A DNA stretch of 13,552 nt from Actinomycetota bacterium (GTDB taxonomy: Bacteria > Actinomycetota > Thermoleophilia > UBA2241): the NCBI GenBank assembly GCA_026392265.1, contig JAPLCL010000309.1, positions 1 to 13,552 of the forward strand, written 5' to 3'. A model generated the notes under the pieces. The model was not told the origin of the DNA and searched no databases. It saw only the letters and a program-made list of their open reading frames with translations. How positions within the stretch are numbered: position 1 is the first letter of the stretch; each line of letters begins with the position of its first letter. Below, piece after piece: positions 7,165 to 13,552 of this stretch. A program made the translations under genes and the position numbers.

Positions 7165-7868
7165 GGTGTCGGTGTCTCCTCCCGCCTGCCGGCCAGTCTC
7201 GCGGCCACCTCGGCCTCGTCCCACACGCCGGCGCGCAGCAGACGCCAGCGGCCGGTCTCGGCGTAGTGACTCAAGTCCACGACCGACGAAGCGAGGCCGC
7301 TCACGGGGCCGGCGTCCAGCGCCAGGTCGCAGCGCTCAAGCAGAGACGGATCGACAGCGTCCAGGGACGCCGGCGGCGGCGCTCCGCTGAGGTTGGCGCT
7401 GGAGGCGACCAGCGGCCGCTGCAGACCCGCGAGAGCGCGCGCCCGCGGCGGCCACGCCGGCACGCGCACCCCGAGCGTGGCCACGGCCGGCCGGCCGAAG
7501 GCCTCGCCGGCCTCGCCCGGAGAAGGGAAGTCCCAGCCGGCGGGGTAGGGCACCAGCAGCGTCACCGGCCCGGGCAGCAGGCGCCGGCAAGCGGTGAGCA
7601 GGGCCGGCGCCAGCGCTACGCCGGCCTCAAGCGCCCCGACGGTCGCGAAGACGACTTGCAGCGGCTTCCCGGGGTCGCTGCCCTTGGCCGCCGCCAGAGC
7701 GTCGGCGACCGCCGCGGTGAGCGCCCCGCCAATCCCGTACACCGTGTCGGTCGGGAAGCAGACGAGGCGCGCGGCACTGAGGCGGTCTTCCAGGGCGACC
7801 GCAGCGTCCGCGCCGAGCACGGCGAGATCGATGACGTCCGGGCGGCGCACGGCGTTGCCGGCCGTCAC
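7161..7868 (-). CDS. ywlC: Threonylcarbamoyl-AMP synthase (Sua5/YwlC/YrdC family)
   Basis: It makes threonylcarbamoyl-AMP from threonine, bicarbonate and ATP, the first step of t6A modification at position 37 of ANN-decoding tRNAs. The 235-residue protein is a single YrdC domain, without the C-terminal Sua5 domain. Motifs are FPTDTVYGIG (38-47), KGSDPGKPL (62-70), LLPGPVTLLVP (97-107), LGVRVP (132-137), SSANLSG (156-162) and SSVVDLS (194-200). The usual K-x-R of the KxRPxxKPL motif reads K-G-S here. I start at GTG 7868 because it overlaps the hisF stop as GTGA, the pattern seen across this window. The frame is open to GTG 7886, adding six residues. No clear ribosome binding site is seen for either, so coupling to hisF is likely. 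Confidence 0.9.
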   Translation of the reverse strand: MTAGNAVRRPDVIDLAVLGADAAVALEDRLSAARLVCFPTDTVYGIGGALTAAVADALAAAKGSDPGKPLQVVFATVGALEAGVALAPALLTACRRLLPGPVTLLVPYPAGWDFPSPGEAGEAFGRPAVATLGVRVPAWPPRARALAGLQRPLVASSANLSGAPPPASLDAVDPSLLERCDLALDAGPVSGLASSVVDLSHYAETGRWRLLRAGVWDEAEVAARLAGRREETPTP

Positions 7869-8695
7869 CCGGCGGCCGGGCCGCACGCGGTGCCCGGCCC
7901 GGCGTCCGGCGGCGCCGCGGCCACGACGCGCACCGGGATCCCCTTTGCCGCAAGGTACTCCTTGGTCTCGGCGATCGAATACGTGCCGAAGTGGAAGATG
8001 CTGGCGGCAAGCACGGCGTCCGCCTCGCCGCTGGTGAGGCCGTCGGCGAGGTGCTGGAGGGTCCCCACGCCACCCGAGGCGATCACCGGGATGTCGACGG
8101 CGCGGGCCACGGCGCGCGTGAGCTCGAGATCGTAGCCGTCGCGCGTGCCGTCACGGTCCATGCTCGTGAGCATGAACTCCCCCGCGCCGAGCTCGGCGGC
8201 GCGCACCGCCCACGCCAGGGCGTCGATGCCCGTAGGGGTGCGGCCGCCGTGGACGTAGACCTCCCAAGCCGGCGGCCGGCCCTCCTCCCCGCTCCCGGTG
8301 ACGCGCTTGGCGTCGATGGCGACGACGATGCACTGCGCCCCGAAACGCGCGGCGCAGCGCCGCACCAGCTCGGGATCCTCGACGGCGGCGGTGTTCATGG
8401 TGACCTTGTCGGCGCCGGCGGCGAGGATCAGGCGCACGTCGTCCACGCTGCCCAGCCCGCCGCCGATGGTGAACGGGATGAAGACCTCCTCGGCGCAGCG
8501 CGCCGCGAGCTCCGTGACGATCTGGCGGCGCTCGTGCGACGCCGTGATGTCGAGAAAGACGAGCTCGTCGGCGCCCTCGGCGTCGTAGCGCGCCGCAAGC
8601 TCGACCGGATCGCCGGCGTCGCGGAGCCCGACGAAGTTCACTCCCTTGACCACGCGCCCATCACGCACGTCCAGGCACGGGATGATGCGCTTCAT
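7865..8695 (-). CDS. hisF: Imidazole glycerol phosphate synthase cyclase subunit
   Basis: HisF condenses ammonia delivered by HisH with PRFAR to give imidazole-glycerol phosphate and AICAR, a TIM-barrel reaction linking histidine and purine synthesis. The 276-residue protein starts KRIIPCLDV (catalytic D9) and has FTIGGGLGS (76-83), the second catalytic aspartate in VVAIDAKRV (D128), SMDRDGTRDGYD (178-189) and IASGGVG (205-211). About 15-20 residues of Ala/Pro/Gly-rich tail extend past the usual end. ATG 8695 is preferred to the in-frame GTG two codons earlier because family members begin with the KRIIPCLDV strand. It lies 29 bases after hisA and overlaps sua5 at its stop. Confidence 0.96.
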   Translation of the reverse strand: MKRIIPCLDVRDGRVVKGVNFVGLRDAGDPVELAARYDAEGADELVFLDITASHERRQIVTELAARCAEEVFIPFTIGGGLGSVDDVRLILAAGADKVTMNTAAVEDPELVRRCAARFGAQCIVVAIDAKRVTGSGEEGRPPAWEVYVHGGRTPTGIDALAWAVRAAELGAGEFMLTSMDRDGTRDGYDLELTRAVARAVDIPVIASGGVGTLQHLADGLTSGEADAVLAASIFHFGTYSIAETKEYLAAKGIPVRVVAAAPPDAGPGTACGPAAG

Positions 8696-8724
8696 GTGCA
8701 CGGGCGTGTGCTGGTCTCGCGCGG

Positions 8725-9450
8725 TCAGCCGGCGAAGACGGCCAGCGCGTCGGCGAGCGTGAACGCCTTCTCGTACAGGGCGCGCCCGACGATCACCCCG
8801 ACCACCTGGGGCAGGTCGAGCTTCTTGAGGCGCCGAAGGTCGTCGAGCAGCGCGATGCCGCCCGAGAGCACGAGCTCCAGCGAAGTGACCTCGGCGAGGT
8901 CGCGCAGGCCGATGAGATTGGGCCCGCCGAGCATGCCGTCGCGGGCCGTGTCGGTGTACACCACGCGCTTCACACCGTGTTCGGCGAGGATCCTGGAGAA
9001 GTGGATGGCGCTCATCTGCGAGCGCTGCTGCCAGCCATGCGTGGCCACCATGCCGTCAGTGGCATCCAGCCCGACGACCAAGCGCTCGCCGAGCCACTTG
9101 AGGGAGTCGTCGAGGAGGTCCAGCGCCGTCACGGCCGCCGTACCCATGACCACCCAGTGCACACCGATGCCCGCGACCAAGGCAAGATTCCTGGCGCTGC
9201 GGATGCCGCCGCCGTATTGCACGGGGATGTCGAGGGACTTGACGATGCGCTCCAGGATGTCGAAGTTCAAGAGCTCGCCGGTGCGCGCGGCATCGAGGTC
9301 GATGACGTGGAGGGCCTCGGCGCCTTGGTCCTGCCAGTGACGCGCGAGGGCGACCGGGTCGTCACCGAACACGGTGACGTCGTCGAAGTCGCCGCGCCGC
9401 AGGCGGACGGCCTTACCGCCCTGGATGTCGACGGCCGGGAAGACGATCAT
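8725..9450 (-). CDS. hisA: ProFAR isomerase, HisA
   Basis: HisA is the TIM-barrel isomerase that opens the ribose of ProFAR to PRFAR, the substrate of HisH/HisF. The 241-residue protein begins IVFPAVDIQGGKAVRL (catalytic D8) and has VQYGGGIRS (77-85), VVGLDATDG (125-133; D129) and YTDTARDGMLGGPN (165-178). It ends with IVGRALYEKAF (220-230). The actinobacterial bifunctional PriA (HisA plus TrpF) typically has Ser in a LSGGIR motif. Here the same place reads YGGGIR, so a monofunctional HisA is more likely, though this is inference. The ATG at 9450 overlaps the hisH stop as ATGA and is preceded by AAGGAGG about ten bases upstream. Confidence 0.95.
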   Translation of the reverse strand: MIVFPAVDIQGGKAVRLRRGDFDDVTVFGDDPVALARHWQDQGAEALHVIDLDAARTGELLNFDILERIVKSLDIPVQYGGGIRSARNLALVAGIGVHWVVMGTAAVTALDLLDDSLKWLGERLVVGLDATDGMVATHGWQQRSQMSAIHFSRILAEHGVKRVVYTDTARDGMLGGPNLIGLRDLAEVTSLELVLSGGIALLDDLRRLKKLDLPQVVGVIVGRALYEKAFTLADALAVFAG

Positions 9451-10085
9451 GAGGCGCGTACCTCCTTCTTGGCGCGCTCCACGAAGTTGGCCAGCAGGCT
9501 CAGGCCCACCACGGAGCTCTTCTCGGGGTGAAACTGCATTGCCCATACTCTATCGCGGGCGACGGCCGCCACGACACTCCCGCCGTAGTCAGTCGTGGCA
9601 GCGACGATGGTCGGGTCGGCGGGCAGCGCTGCGTACGAGTGCACGAAGTAGACCGCGGCGGCCGCGGGCAGCGCGCGGGCCATGCCCGCCCCGGCCGGCG
9701 CCCACTCGAGCTCGTTCCAGCCGATGTGTGGCACCTTGAGCCCGGTCTGCAGGCGCTCGACGGTGCCGGCGAAGACGCCGAGCCCGGGCCAGCGGCCACC
9801 CTCCCCGCTGCTCTCGAACAGGAGCTGGAGCCCGAGGCACACTCCCAGGAACGGCGTGCCGGCGGCGATACGCTCGAGCACGGCGACCCCGAGGCCGCTC
9901 TGCTCGAGCCGCGCCGCCGCGTCGCGAAAGGCCCCGACGCCGGGGAGCACCACGGCCGCGGCGTCGCGCACCGCGGCGGTACTCTCGGTGACGCGCACGT
10001 CGGCGCCGCTGCGCTCGAGCGCCTTGGCCACGCTGGCCAGGTTGCCCATGCCGTAATCGACCACGGCGATGCGCGGCGTCGCCAT
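9447..10085 (-). CDS. hisH: Imidazole glycerol phosphate synthase glutaminase subunit
   Basis: HisH hydrolyses glutamine and channels ammonia to HisF. The 212-residue class I amidotransferase has AVVDYGMGNLASV (7-19), the oxyanion region LPGVGAF (47-53) and the nucleophile in GVCLGLQLLFE (C83). HIGWNELEW (120-128) and the catalytic pair in MQFHPEKS (H186, E188) complete the set. The start is ATG at 10085, 14 bases after hisB; the ribosome binding site is weak. The stop overlaps hisA as ATGA, so hisH and hisA are coupled, while HisF, its partner, is the next gene. Confidence 0.97.
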   Translation of the reverse strand: MATPRIAVVDYGMGNLASVAKALERSGADVRVTESTAAVRDAAAVVLPGVGAFRDAAARLEQSGLGVAVLERIAAGTPFLGVCLGLQLLFESSGEGGRWPGLGVFAGTVERLQTGLKVPHIGWNELEWAPAGAGMARALPAAAAVYFVHSYAALPADPTIVAATTDYGGSVVAAVARDRVWAMQFHPEKSSVVGLSLLANFVERAKKEVRAS

Positions 10086-10099
10086 GGGCGGCAGCGCCG

Positions 10100-10690
10100 T
10101 CAGAGCGTGCCCTTGGTCGATGGCACCGCGTCGCCGCGCCCGTGGCGCTCACACGCCTGGGCAAGCGCCCGAGCCACGCCTTTGAACACGGCCTCCACGA
10201 TGTGATGGGCGTCGCTGCCGGCGAGCAGGCGCACGTGCAGCGTCATGCCGGCCTGCGTGGACAGCGAGCGGAAGAAGTGCGCCGCCAGATCGCCGTCGAA
10301 GTCGCCGAGGCGGACCCCGGCAAGCTGGAGATCGTGGACGAAGTAGGGACGTCCGGAGAGATCGAGCACGACCATGGCCAGCGCTTCGTCCATGGGCAGC
10401 AGAAAGGACCCGTAGCGGCGGATGCCGCGCTTGTCGCCGACGGCGTCTTTGAGCGCCTGGCCGAGGGCGAGCCCGATATCCTCGACCGTGTGATGGCCGT
10501 CGACCTCGAGATCGCCCTTTGCGGCGACCATCAGGTCGAAGCCGCCGTGGTGGGCGAAGAGCTCGAGCATGTGATCGAGAAAGCCGATGCCGGTGCTGAT
10601 CTCAGCGGTGCCGGCGCCGTCGAGCGTGAGCGTCACGGCGACATCGGTCTCGCTGGTGACACGATGGACCTCTGCGCGGCGGATCTTCAT
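10100..10690 (-). CDS. hisB: Imidazoleglycerol-phosphate dehydratase
   Basis: HisB dehydrates imidazole-glycerol phosphate to imidazole-acetol phosphate. The 196-residue protein is the single-domain form, without a phosphatase domain. Metal-binding histidine motifs are all present: FLDHMLELFAHHG (H40, H47, H48), DGHHTVED (H66, H67, E70) and GSDAHHIVEAVFK (H162, H163, E166). The start is ATG at 10690 with AGGAG about seven bases upstream. In related organisms hisD and often hisC lie before hisB; here a 90-base gap separates it from hisG. That gap contains a candidate promoter and a palindrome, suggesting that hisBHAF-sua5 can be transcribed separately. Confidence 0.97.
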   Translation of the reverse strand: MKIRRAEVHRVTSETDVAVTLTLDGAGTAEISTGIGFLDHMLELFAHHGGFDLMVAAKGDLEVDGHHTVEDIGLALGQALKDAVGDKRGIRRYGSFLLPMDEALAMVVLDLSGRPYFVHDLQLAGVRLGDFDGDLAAHFFRSLSTQAGMTLHVRLLAGSDAHHIVEAVFKGVARALAQACERHGRGDAVPSTKGTL

Positions 10691-10715
10691 GCTGAGCTCC
10701 TGACTGGGCTTGGAG

Positions 10716-10736
10716 TCGGGCCGGGCGACGGCCCGA
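10716..10736. repeat. Hairpin in the hisB leader
   Basis: TCGGGCC and GGCCCGA form a perfect 7-base-pair stem with a 7-base loop, 25 bases before the hisB start and just downstream of the candidate -10. It has no T run. It could be a small structured leader or a chance GC-rich stem; alternative pairings exist in the same bases. Confidence 0.35.
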
Positions 10737-10765
10737 GTTCTACCACAGGCCTGTGCGTTTGAGAA
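10737..10765 (-). promoter_or_regulatory. Candidate promoter for hisBHAF
   Basis: On the minus strand TTCTCA (10765-10760) and TAGAAC (10742-10737) are separated by exactly 17 bases; each matches the sigma70 consensus at four of six positions. It lies in the only sizeable gap of the his cluster, and its spacer contains a perfect 12-base palindrome. Weak on consensus alone; context raises it slightly. Confidence 0.3.
10744..10755. promoter_or_regulatory. Perfect 12-bp palindrome, possible operator before hisB
   Basis: CACAGGCCTGTG is its own reverse complement and sits in the hisG-hisB gap, between the candidate -35 and -10 hexamers. That is a typical place for a repressor site. The protein that would bind is unknown. 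Confidence 0.4.
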
Positions 10766-10780
10766 TCGGCCGCCGGAAGC

Positions 10781-11425
10781 TCAACTCTCCCCGACGGCTG
10801 CCCTCAGGCGTTCCAGAAGGTCGGCCAGGCGTTCGCCGCCGAGGGCGCGGGCGGCGCGTCCGGCGACGAGACGGGCACTGCAGGCGGCGATCTCCTCGCG
10901 CACGCGGAGCCCCGCGGGAGCGCCGGCGCCGGCGATGCCCTCGTCGAGGACCAGCCGGCTGCGCAGCTCGACGGCGCCGTCGGCGAGGCCGAGTCCGGGC
11001 GCCAGAGGCGCCGCATCGAAGGCCACGAGCTCGACCTGCCGCCCGGTGGCGGCGAAGTGGCGGCGCGTCACCAGCGGGTACCGCGTGGCGACACGCGGCC
11101 GGCCGCGTTGGACGGCAGCGGCGCCCGGCTCGGGCGTCGCGTACACGAGGACGTCGCGGCACACCCCCAGATCGAGGAGCTCGTGCACCTGCGGCGCGAG
11201 CTCCAGCAGCAGGTCCTTGCCGACGACCCCCGCGTCAAGCGCTCCGCGGACGCAGGCCTCGAGCACGTCGGCGCCCGGCGCCAGCAGCCAGGTAGCGCCG
11301 CCGCTGTCCACCAGCGCCGGGCCGGCCACGGAACGGAGGGCGCCGACGGGCAGGCCAGCCTGTTCCAGAAGGTCGAGCACCGGCGCGGGCGGAAACCCGT
11401 CGTCGCAGGCAAGGCCGAGCTTCAC
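10781..11425 (-). CDS. hisG: ATP phosphoribosyltransferase catalytic subunit, short form, with atypical motifs
   Basis: HisG joins ATP and PRPP in the first committed step of histidine synthesis. At 214 residues this is the short form, which needs HisZ, and hisZ is the gene directly upstream. Family segments are clear: LDAGVVGKDLLLE (63-75), RVATRYPLVTRRHF (111-124), GLGLAD (144-149) and EEIAACSARLVAGRA (177-191). Three usually conserved substrate loops are not recognisable. The N-terminal PKGRL-type loop reads ACDDGFP (6-12). The GSVE element before the LAP motif reads FDAAP (136-140). The VETGxTL PRPP loop is replaced by RSRLVLDEGIAGAGAPAG (155-172). The start is GTG at 11425, sharing GTGA with the hisZ stop. 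The identity is good; full catalytic competence is not assured. Confidence 0.88.
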   Translation of the reverse strand: MKLGLACDDGFPPAPVLDLLEQAGLPVGALRSVAGPALVDSGGATWLLAPGADVLEACVRGALDAGVVGKDLLLELAPQVHELLDLGVCRDVLVYATPEPGAAAVQRGRPRVATRYPLVTRRHFAATGRQVELVAFDAAPLAPGLGLADGAVELRSRLVLDEGIAGAGAPAGLRVREEIAACSARLVAGRAARALGGERLADLLERLRAAVGES

Positions 11426-12618
11426 ATGATCCCCCGGGCACGCAGGACGTCGCGCCAGCTACCGCTGACCGGCTCGCCGTCGGCCGGCTCGAAGACGTAA
11501 GAGCCGCCGCTGCGATGCAGGCGCGGGAGCGGCGGCGCCGGCGCGTCATCGGGAAGTGCGGCGACCGCCCAGCCGGCGCGGCGCAGCTCCATGGCCCGCG
11601 CCGGCTCGTCGAGTCCGCCGGCGAAGGCGATGCAGGCCGGGGAGCCGGAGGGCACGGCGCCGGCCTCCTCGAGCGCCTCGTGCAGCCGGTTGACGGCGAT
11701 GGCGAAGCCTACTCCGGAGATGTCCCACTCGAAGCGCTCCACGAGGCCGTCGTAGCGCCCGCCGGAGGCGATGGGCAAGCCGACGCCCGGGGCGTAGGCC
11801 TCGAAGATGACGCCGCTGTCATAGGTGAGGTCCTGATAGAGGCCAAAATCGAGCGTGACTGCATCCTCGAAGCCGGCGTCCTCGACGAGGTCACGAACGC
11901 TCACGAGATGCCGGATGGCGGCGTCCATGGCGTCGCTGCTGGCCATCTTGCGCACCTGGCTGAGCGCGTCGCGGGTGCCGCTGAGCTCCAGGGTGCGCCA
12001 CAGCACCTTGAGCGCATCCTGGTCCACGCCGGCGTTGCCGGCGATGCTCTCGAGCAGCGGGTAGTCGCGGTCGGCCAGCGCCTCGAGGAATTTCTCGCGG
12101 TCGTCGTCGAGCCCCAGCGAGTCGACCAGCGCCGTGTAGAAGGCCACCGTGCCCAAAGCCACCCGAAAGTCGCGCAGCCCGAGCGCAGCGAGGCAGTCGC
12201 AGAGCACGATCACGCTCTCTGCGTCGGCCGCCGCCGAGCGCACGCCGAGGAGCTCGGCGCCGGCCTGCATGAACTCCCCGTCCTGGCTGCGCTGTGGCGC
12301 CCAGGGGCGGATGGACGACGCCACGTAGAAGAAGCGCAGGGGGAGCGGCCGGTCGCGAAAGCGGGCGGCCGCCAGGCGCGCCACCGGCACCGTCAAGTCG
12401 GTGCGCGCCATGAGCTCGTGCCCCTGCTGATCGCGCAGCCTGTAGCCGCCCTCCAGGGTGTCGTCCTCCACCGTCTCGAGCGTCTCGGCGTACTCCAGCC
12501 ACGGGGTGCGCACCTCGCCGTAGCCGTAGGCCTCGAAGCGGCGGCAGAGCGCGGCCTCAATGGCCCTCAGCTGACCCGTCTCGGGGGGGAGCACGTCGCG
12601 CATACCTTCGGGGATCAT
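11422..12618 (-). CDS. hisZ: ATP phosphoribosyltransferase regulatory subunit, HisZ
   Basis: HisZ is a histidyl-tRNA synthetase paralogue without tRNA charging. It forms a hetero-octamer with short HisG, required for activity and histidine feedback inhibition. The 398-residue protein starts with the class II synthetase-like IPEGMRDVLPPETGQL and has ARTDLTVPVAR (71-81), RFFYVASSIR (95-104), EFMQAGAELLG (115-125), APGVGLPIASGGRYDGL (276-292) and GVGFAIAVNRL (302-312). The C-terminal anticodon-binding domain of a true HisRS is replaced by a short divergent region, which with the hisG neighbour favours HisZ over hisS. The start is ATG at 12618 with GAGAGG about five bases upstream, 33 bases after dnaE, so read-through from dnaE is likely. 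Confidence 0.94.
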   Translation of the reverse strand: MIPEGMRDVLPPETGQLRAIEAALCRRFEAYGYGEVRTPWLEYAETLETVEDDTLEGGYRLRDQQGHELMARTDLTVPVARLAAARFRDRPLPLRFFYVASSIRPWAPQRSQDGEFMQAGAELLGVRSAAADAESVIVLCDCLAALGLRDFRVALGTVAFYTALVDSLGLDDDREKFLEALADRDYPLLESIAGNAGVDQDALKVLWRTLELSGTRDALSQVRKMASSDAMDAAIRHLVSVRDLVEDAGFEDAVTLDFGLYQDLTYDSGVIFEAYAPGVGLPIASGGRYDGLVERFEWDISGVGFAIAVNRLHEALEEAGAVPSGSPACIAFAGGLDEPARAMELRRAGWAVAALPDDAPAPPLPRLHRSGGSYVFEPADGEPVSGSWRDVLRARGIM

Positions 12619-12651
12619 GGCTACCTCTCTCCCGGATCCACGCAGCCGGCC

Positions 12652-13552
12652 TCAGCCGACTCCGACACAGCTCTCGCCGAGCAGAGCTTTGAGCTCCGCG
12701 TACAGGCCGGCCACGGGCTCGACGCGCCATCCGTCGCCGACGCGCAGCTTGGCACATTCGTCGTCGCGCACCATCTGCAGCACCACCGGCACCCGGCCGG
12801 GGAAGTCGGCGAGGATACGTTTGAGGTCGTCGAGCACGCTGGGCCGCACCCTGCGGGCGTCGATCGTGACCGTGAGCGGGCGGTACTCGCTGACGCCGCT
12901 GAAGGGTAGTACCTCGATGGCGATCAGCGTGGTCTCGCCCTCGGACTTGCGCTCCACGCGTCCCTTCACCTTGACGATGCCGTCTTCGACGAGCAGGTCA
13001 CGGTACTGCTCGTAGGTCGCCGGCCAGGCGCGACACTCGACGCCGCCGTCGATGTCCTCGAGCCGGAACGCCAGCCACACGCCGCCGTTCTTGCTGACCT
13101 TCTTCTGCGCGTTGGCGACGATGCCGCCGGTCCAGAGCATGCCGCCGTCGACGGCGTCATCGAGCCCGCTCACCGACACCTCGATCTCGTCGCGCAGCTG
13201 CTCGCGCAGATCAGTCAGCGGGTGCGAGGAGACGTACAGGCCCAGCGCCTCTTTTTCCTGCCGGAGCAGCGTGGCCTGGTCGAACTCGCGCTGCGATACC
13301 TGTGGGTCGTGGGCGGCGCCCTCCGCGGCGTCGCCCATGTCAAACAGACCGCCCTGGCCCTGGGCCGCGTCCTTGCGGCGGCGCTCGCCGTCGGCCATCG
13401 CCGTCGGCAAGGCCTCAAGCATGCCGCGTCGCGGGTCGCCGGTGCTGTCGAAGGCGCCGGCGCGGATGAGCGCCTCGAGGACGCGCTTGTTGGCCATCTG
13501 CGAGTCGACGCGGGCGCAGAAATCGAAGACGGAGGTGAAGGGGCCGGCAGCG
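12652..13552 (-). CDS. dnaE: DNA polymerase III alpha subunit, C-terminal part (cut by window edge)
   Basis: DnaE is the catalytic subunit of the replicative polymerase. The last 299 codons are present and the gene enters from the right edge. The visible part starts AAGPFTSVFDFCARVDSQMA. It next has NKRVLEALIRAGAFDSTGD (helix-hairpin-helix region after the fingers) and then a linker ending in the YVSSHPL motif. An OB-fold follows, typified by TGGIVANAQKKVSKNGGVWL and VKVKGRVERKSEG. A final domain contains EYRPLTVTIDARRV. The frame runs through the first ATG at 13497 up to the edge, so that ATG is internal, not the start. The catalytic aspartates lie outside the window, so DnaE1 and other DnaE classes cannot be told apart here. 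The stop is 33 bases before hisZ. Confidence 0.95.
   Translation of the reverse strand, partial: AAGPFTSVFDFCARVDSQMANKRVLEALIRAGAFDSTGDPRRGMLEALPTAMADGERRRKDAAQGQGGLFDMGDAAEGAAHDPQVSQREFDQATLLRQEKEALGLYVSSHPLTDLREQLRDEIEVSVSGLDDAVDGGMLWTGGIVANAQKKVSKNGGVWLAFRLEDIDGGVECRAWPATYEQYRDLLVEDGIVKVKGRVERKSEGETTLIAIEVLPFSGVSEYRPLTVTIDARRVRPSVLDDLKRILADFPGRVPVVLQMVRDDECAKLRVGDGWRVEPVAGLYAELKALLGESCVGVG

Noticed and set aside
7991..9340. 449-codon plus-strand open frame across hisF and hisA
   Set aside because: Antisense to two clear his genes on the minus strand, low-complexity composition and no domain; typical of high-GC shadow frames.
8725..9450. PriA (bifunctional HisA/TrpF) instead of HisA
   Set aside because: The loop reads YGGGIR rather than the PriA-type LSGGIR, which favours a monofunctional HisA; not decisive, but no positive sign of TrpF activity is seen.
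11515..12909. 464-codon plus-strand open frame across hisZ and the dnaE end
   Set aside because: It spans two real genes in antisense and has no recognisable motif.

Overview
The window is a GC-rich stretch in which every gene I can support lies on the minus strand, so in transcription order it reads from the right end to the left. It holds 18 recognisable protein genes (two cut by the window edges, one visibly damaged) and one short gene remnant. There are no RNA genes, mobile elements or CRISPR arrays, and no gap longer than about 190 bases. The GC content, the many GTG and TTG starts, and the gene order point to a high-GC bacterium. A short HisG paired with HisZ argues against the classical actinomycetes, which use a long HisG. 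The rpiB-glyA-comEB-wecA-atp order resembles the Bacillus/Clostridia layout. My best guess is a deep-branching actinobacterium such as Thermoleophilia, but this is inference without a database search.

Region 1 (13552 to 12652) is the 3' end of dnaE, the replicative DNA polymerase III alpha subunit. Region 2 (12618 to 7865) is a histidine cluster: hisZ-hisG, then after a 90-base gap hisB-hisH-hisA-hisF. HisZ/HisG start the pathway, HisA isomerises ProFAR, HisH/HisF form imidazole-glycerol phosphate and HisB dehydrates it. hisD, hisC and hisI/E are not in the window. sua5 (tRNA t6A synthesis) overlaps the end of hisF, and a 33-codon PhzF-like remnant overlaps the end of sua5.

Region 3 (6972 to 3646) is rpiB-glyA-comEB-wecA: pentose phosphate isomerisation, one-carbon/serine metabolism, dCMP deamination for dTTP synthesis, and the first lipid-linked sugar step of envelope glycan synthesis. 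A possible extended -10 element and a strong hairpin precede rpiB.

Region 4 (3534 to 1) is an F-type ATP synthase operon, atpZ-atpI-atpB-atpE-atpF-atpH-atpA, with atpA cut by the left edge. The c subunit looks proton-type. The most important anomaly is atpB: the reading frame follows the a subunit through the essential arginine, then loses about 40-50 residues and shifts frame. The true C-terminal end is still readable in another frame. As written the a subunit would be inactive, so this is either an assembly or sequencing deletion or a real lesion.

Most neighbouring genes are very tightly packed. Seven gene pairs share a 4-base stop/start overlap (GTGA, ATGA or TTGA), and the damaged atpB frame happens to make an eighth with atpE. 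This suggests pervasive translational coupling. I see no wholly novel system. The points worth a second look are the atpB lesion, the PhzF remnant, a HisG lacking its usual substrate-loop motifs, and candidate regulatory palindromes before hisB and atpZ.
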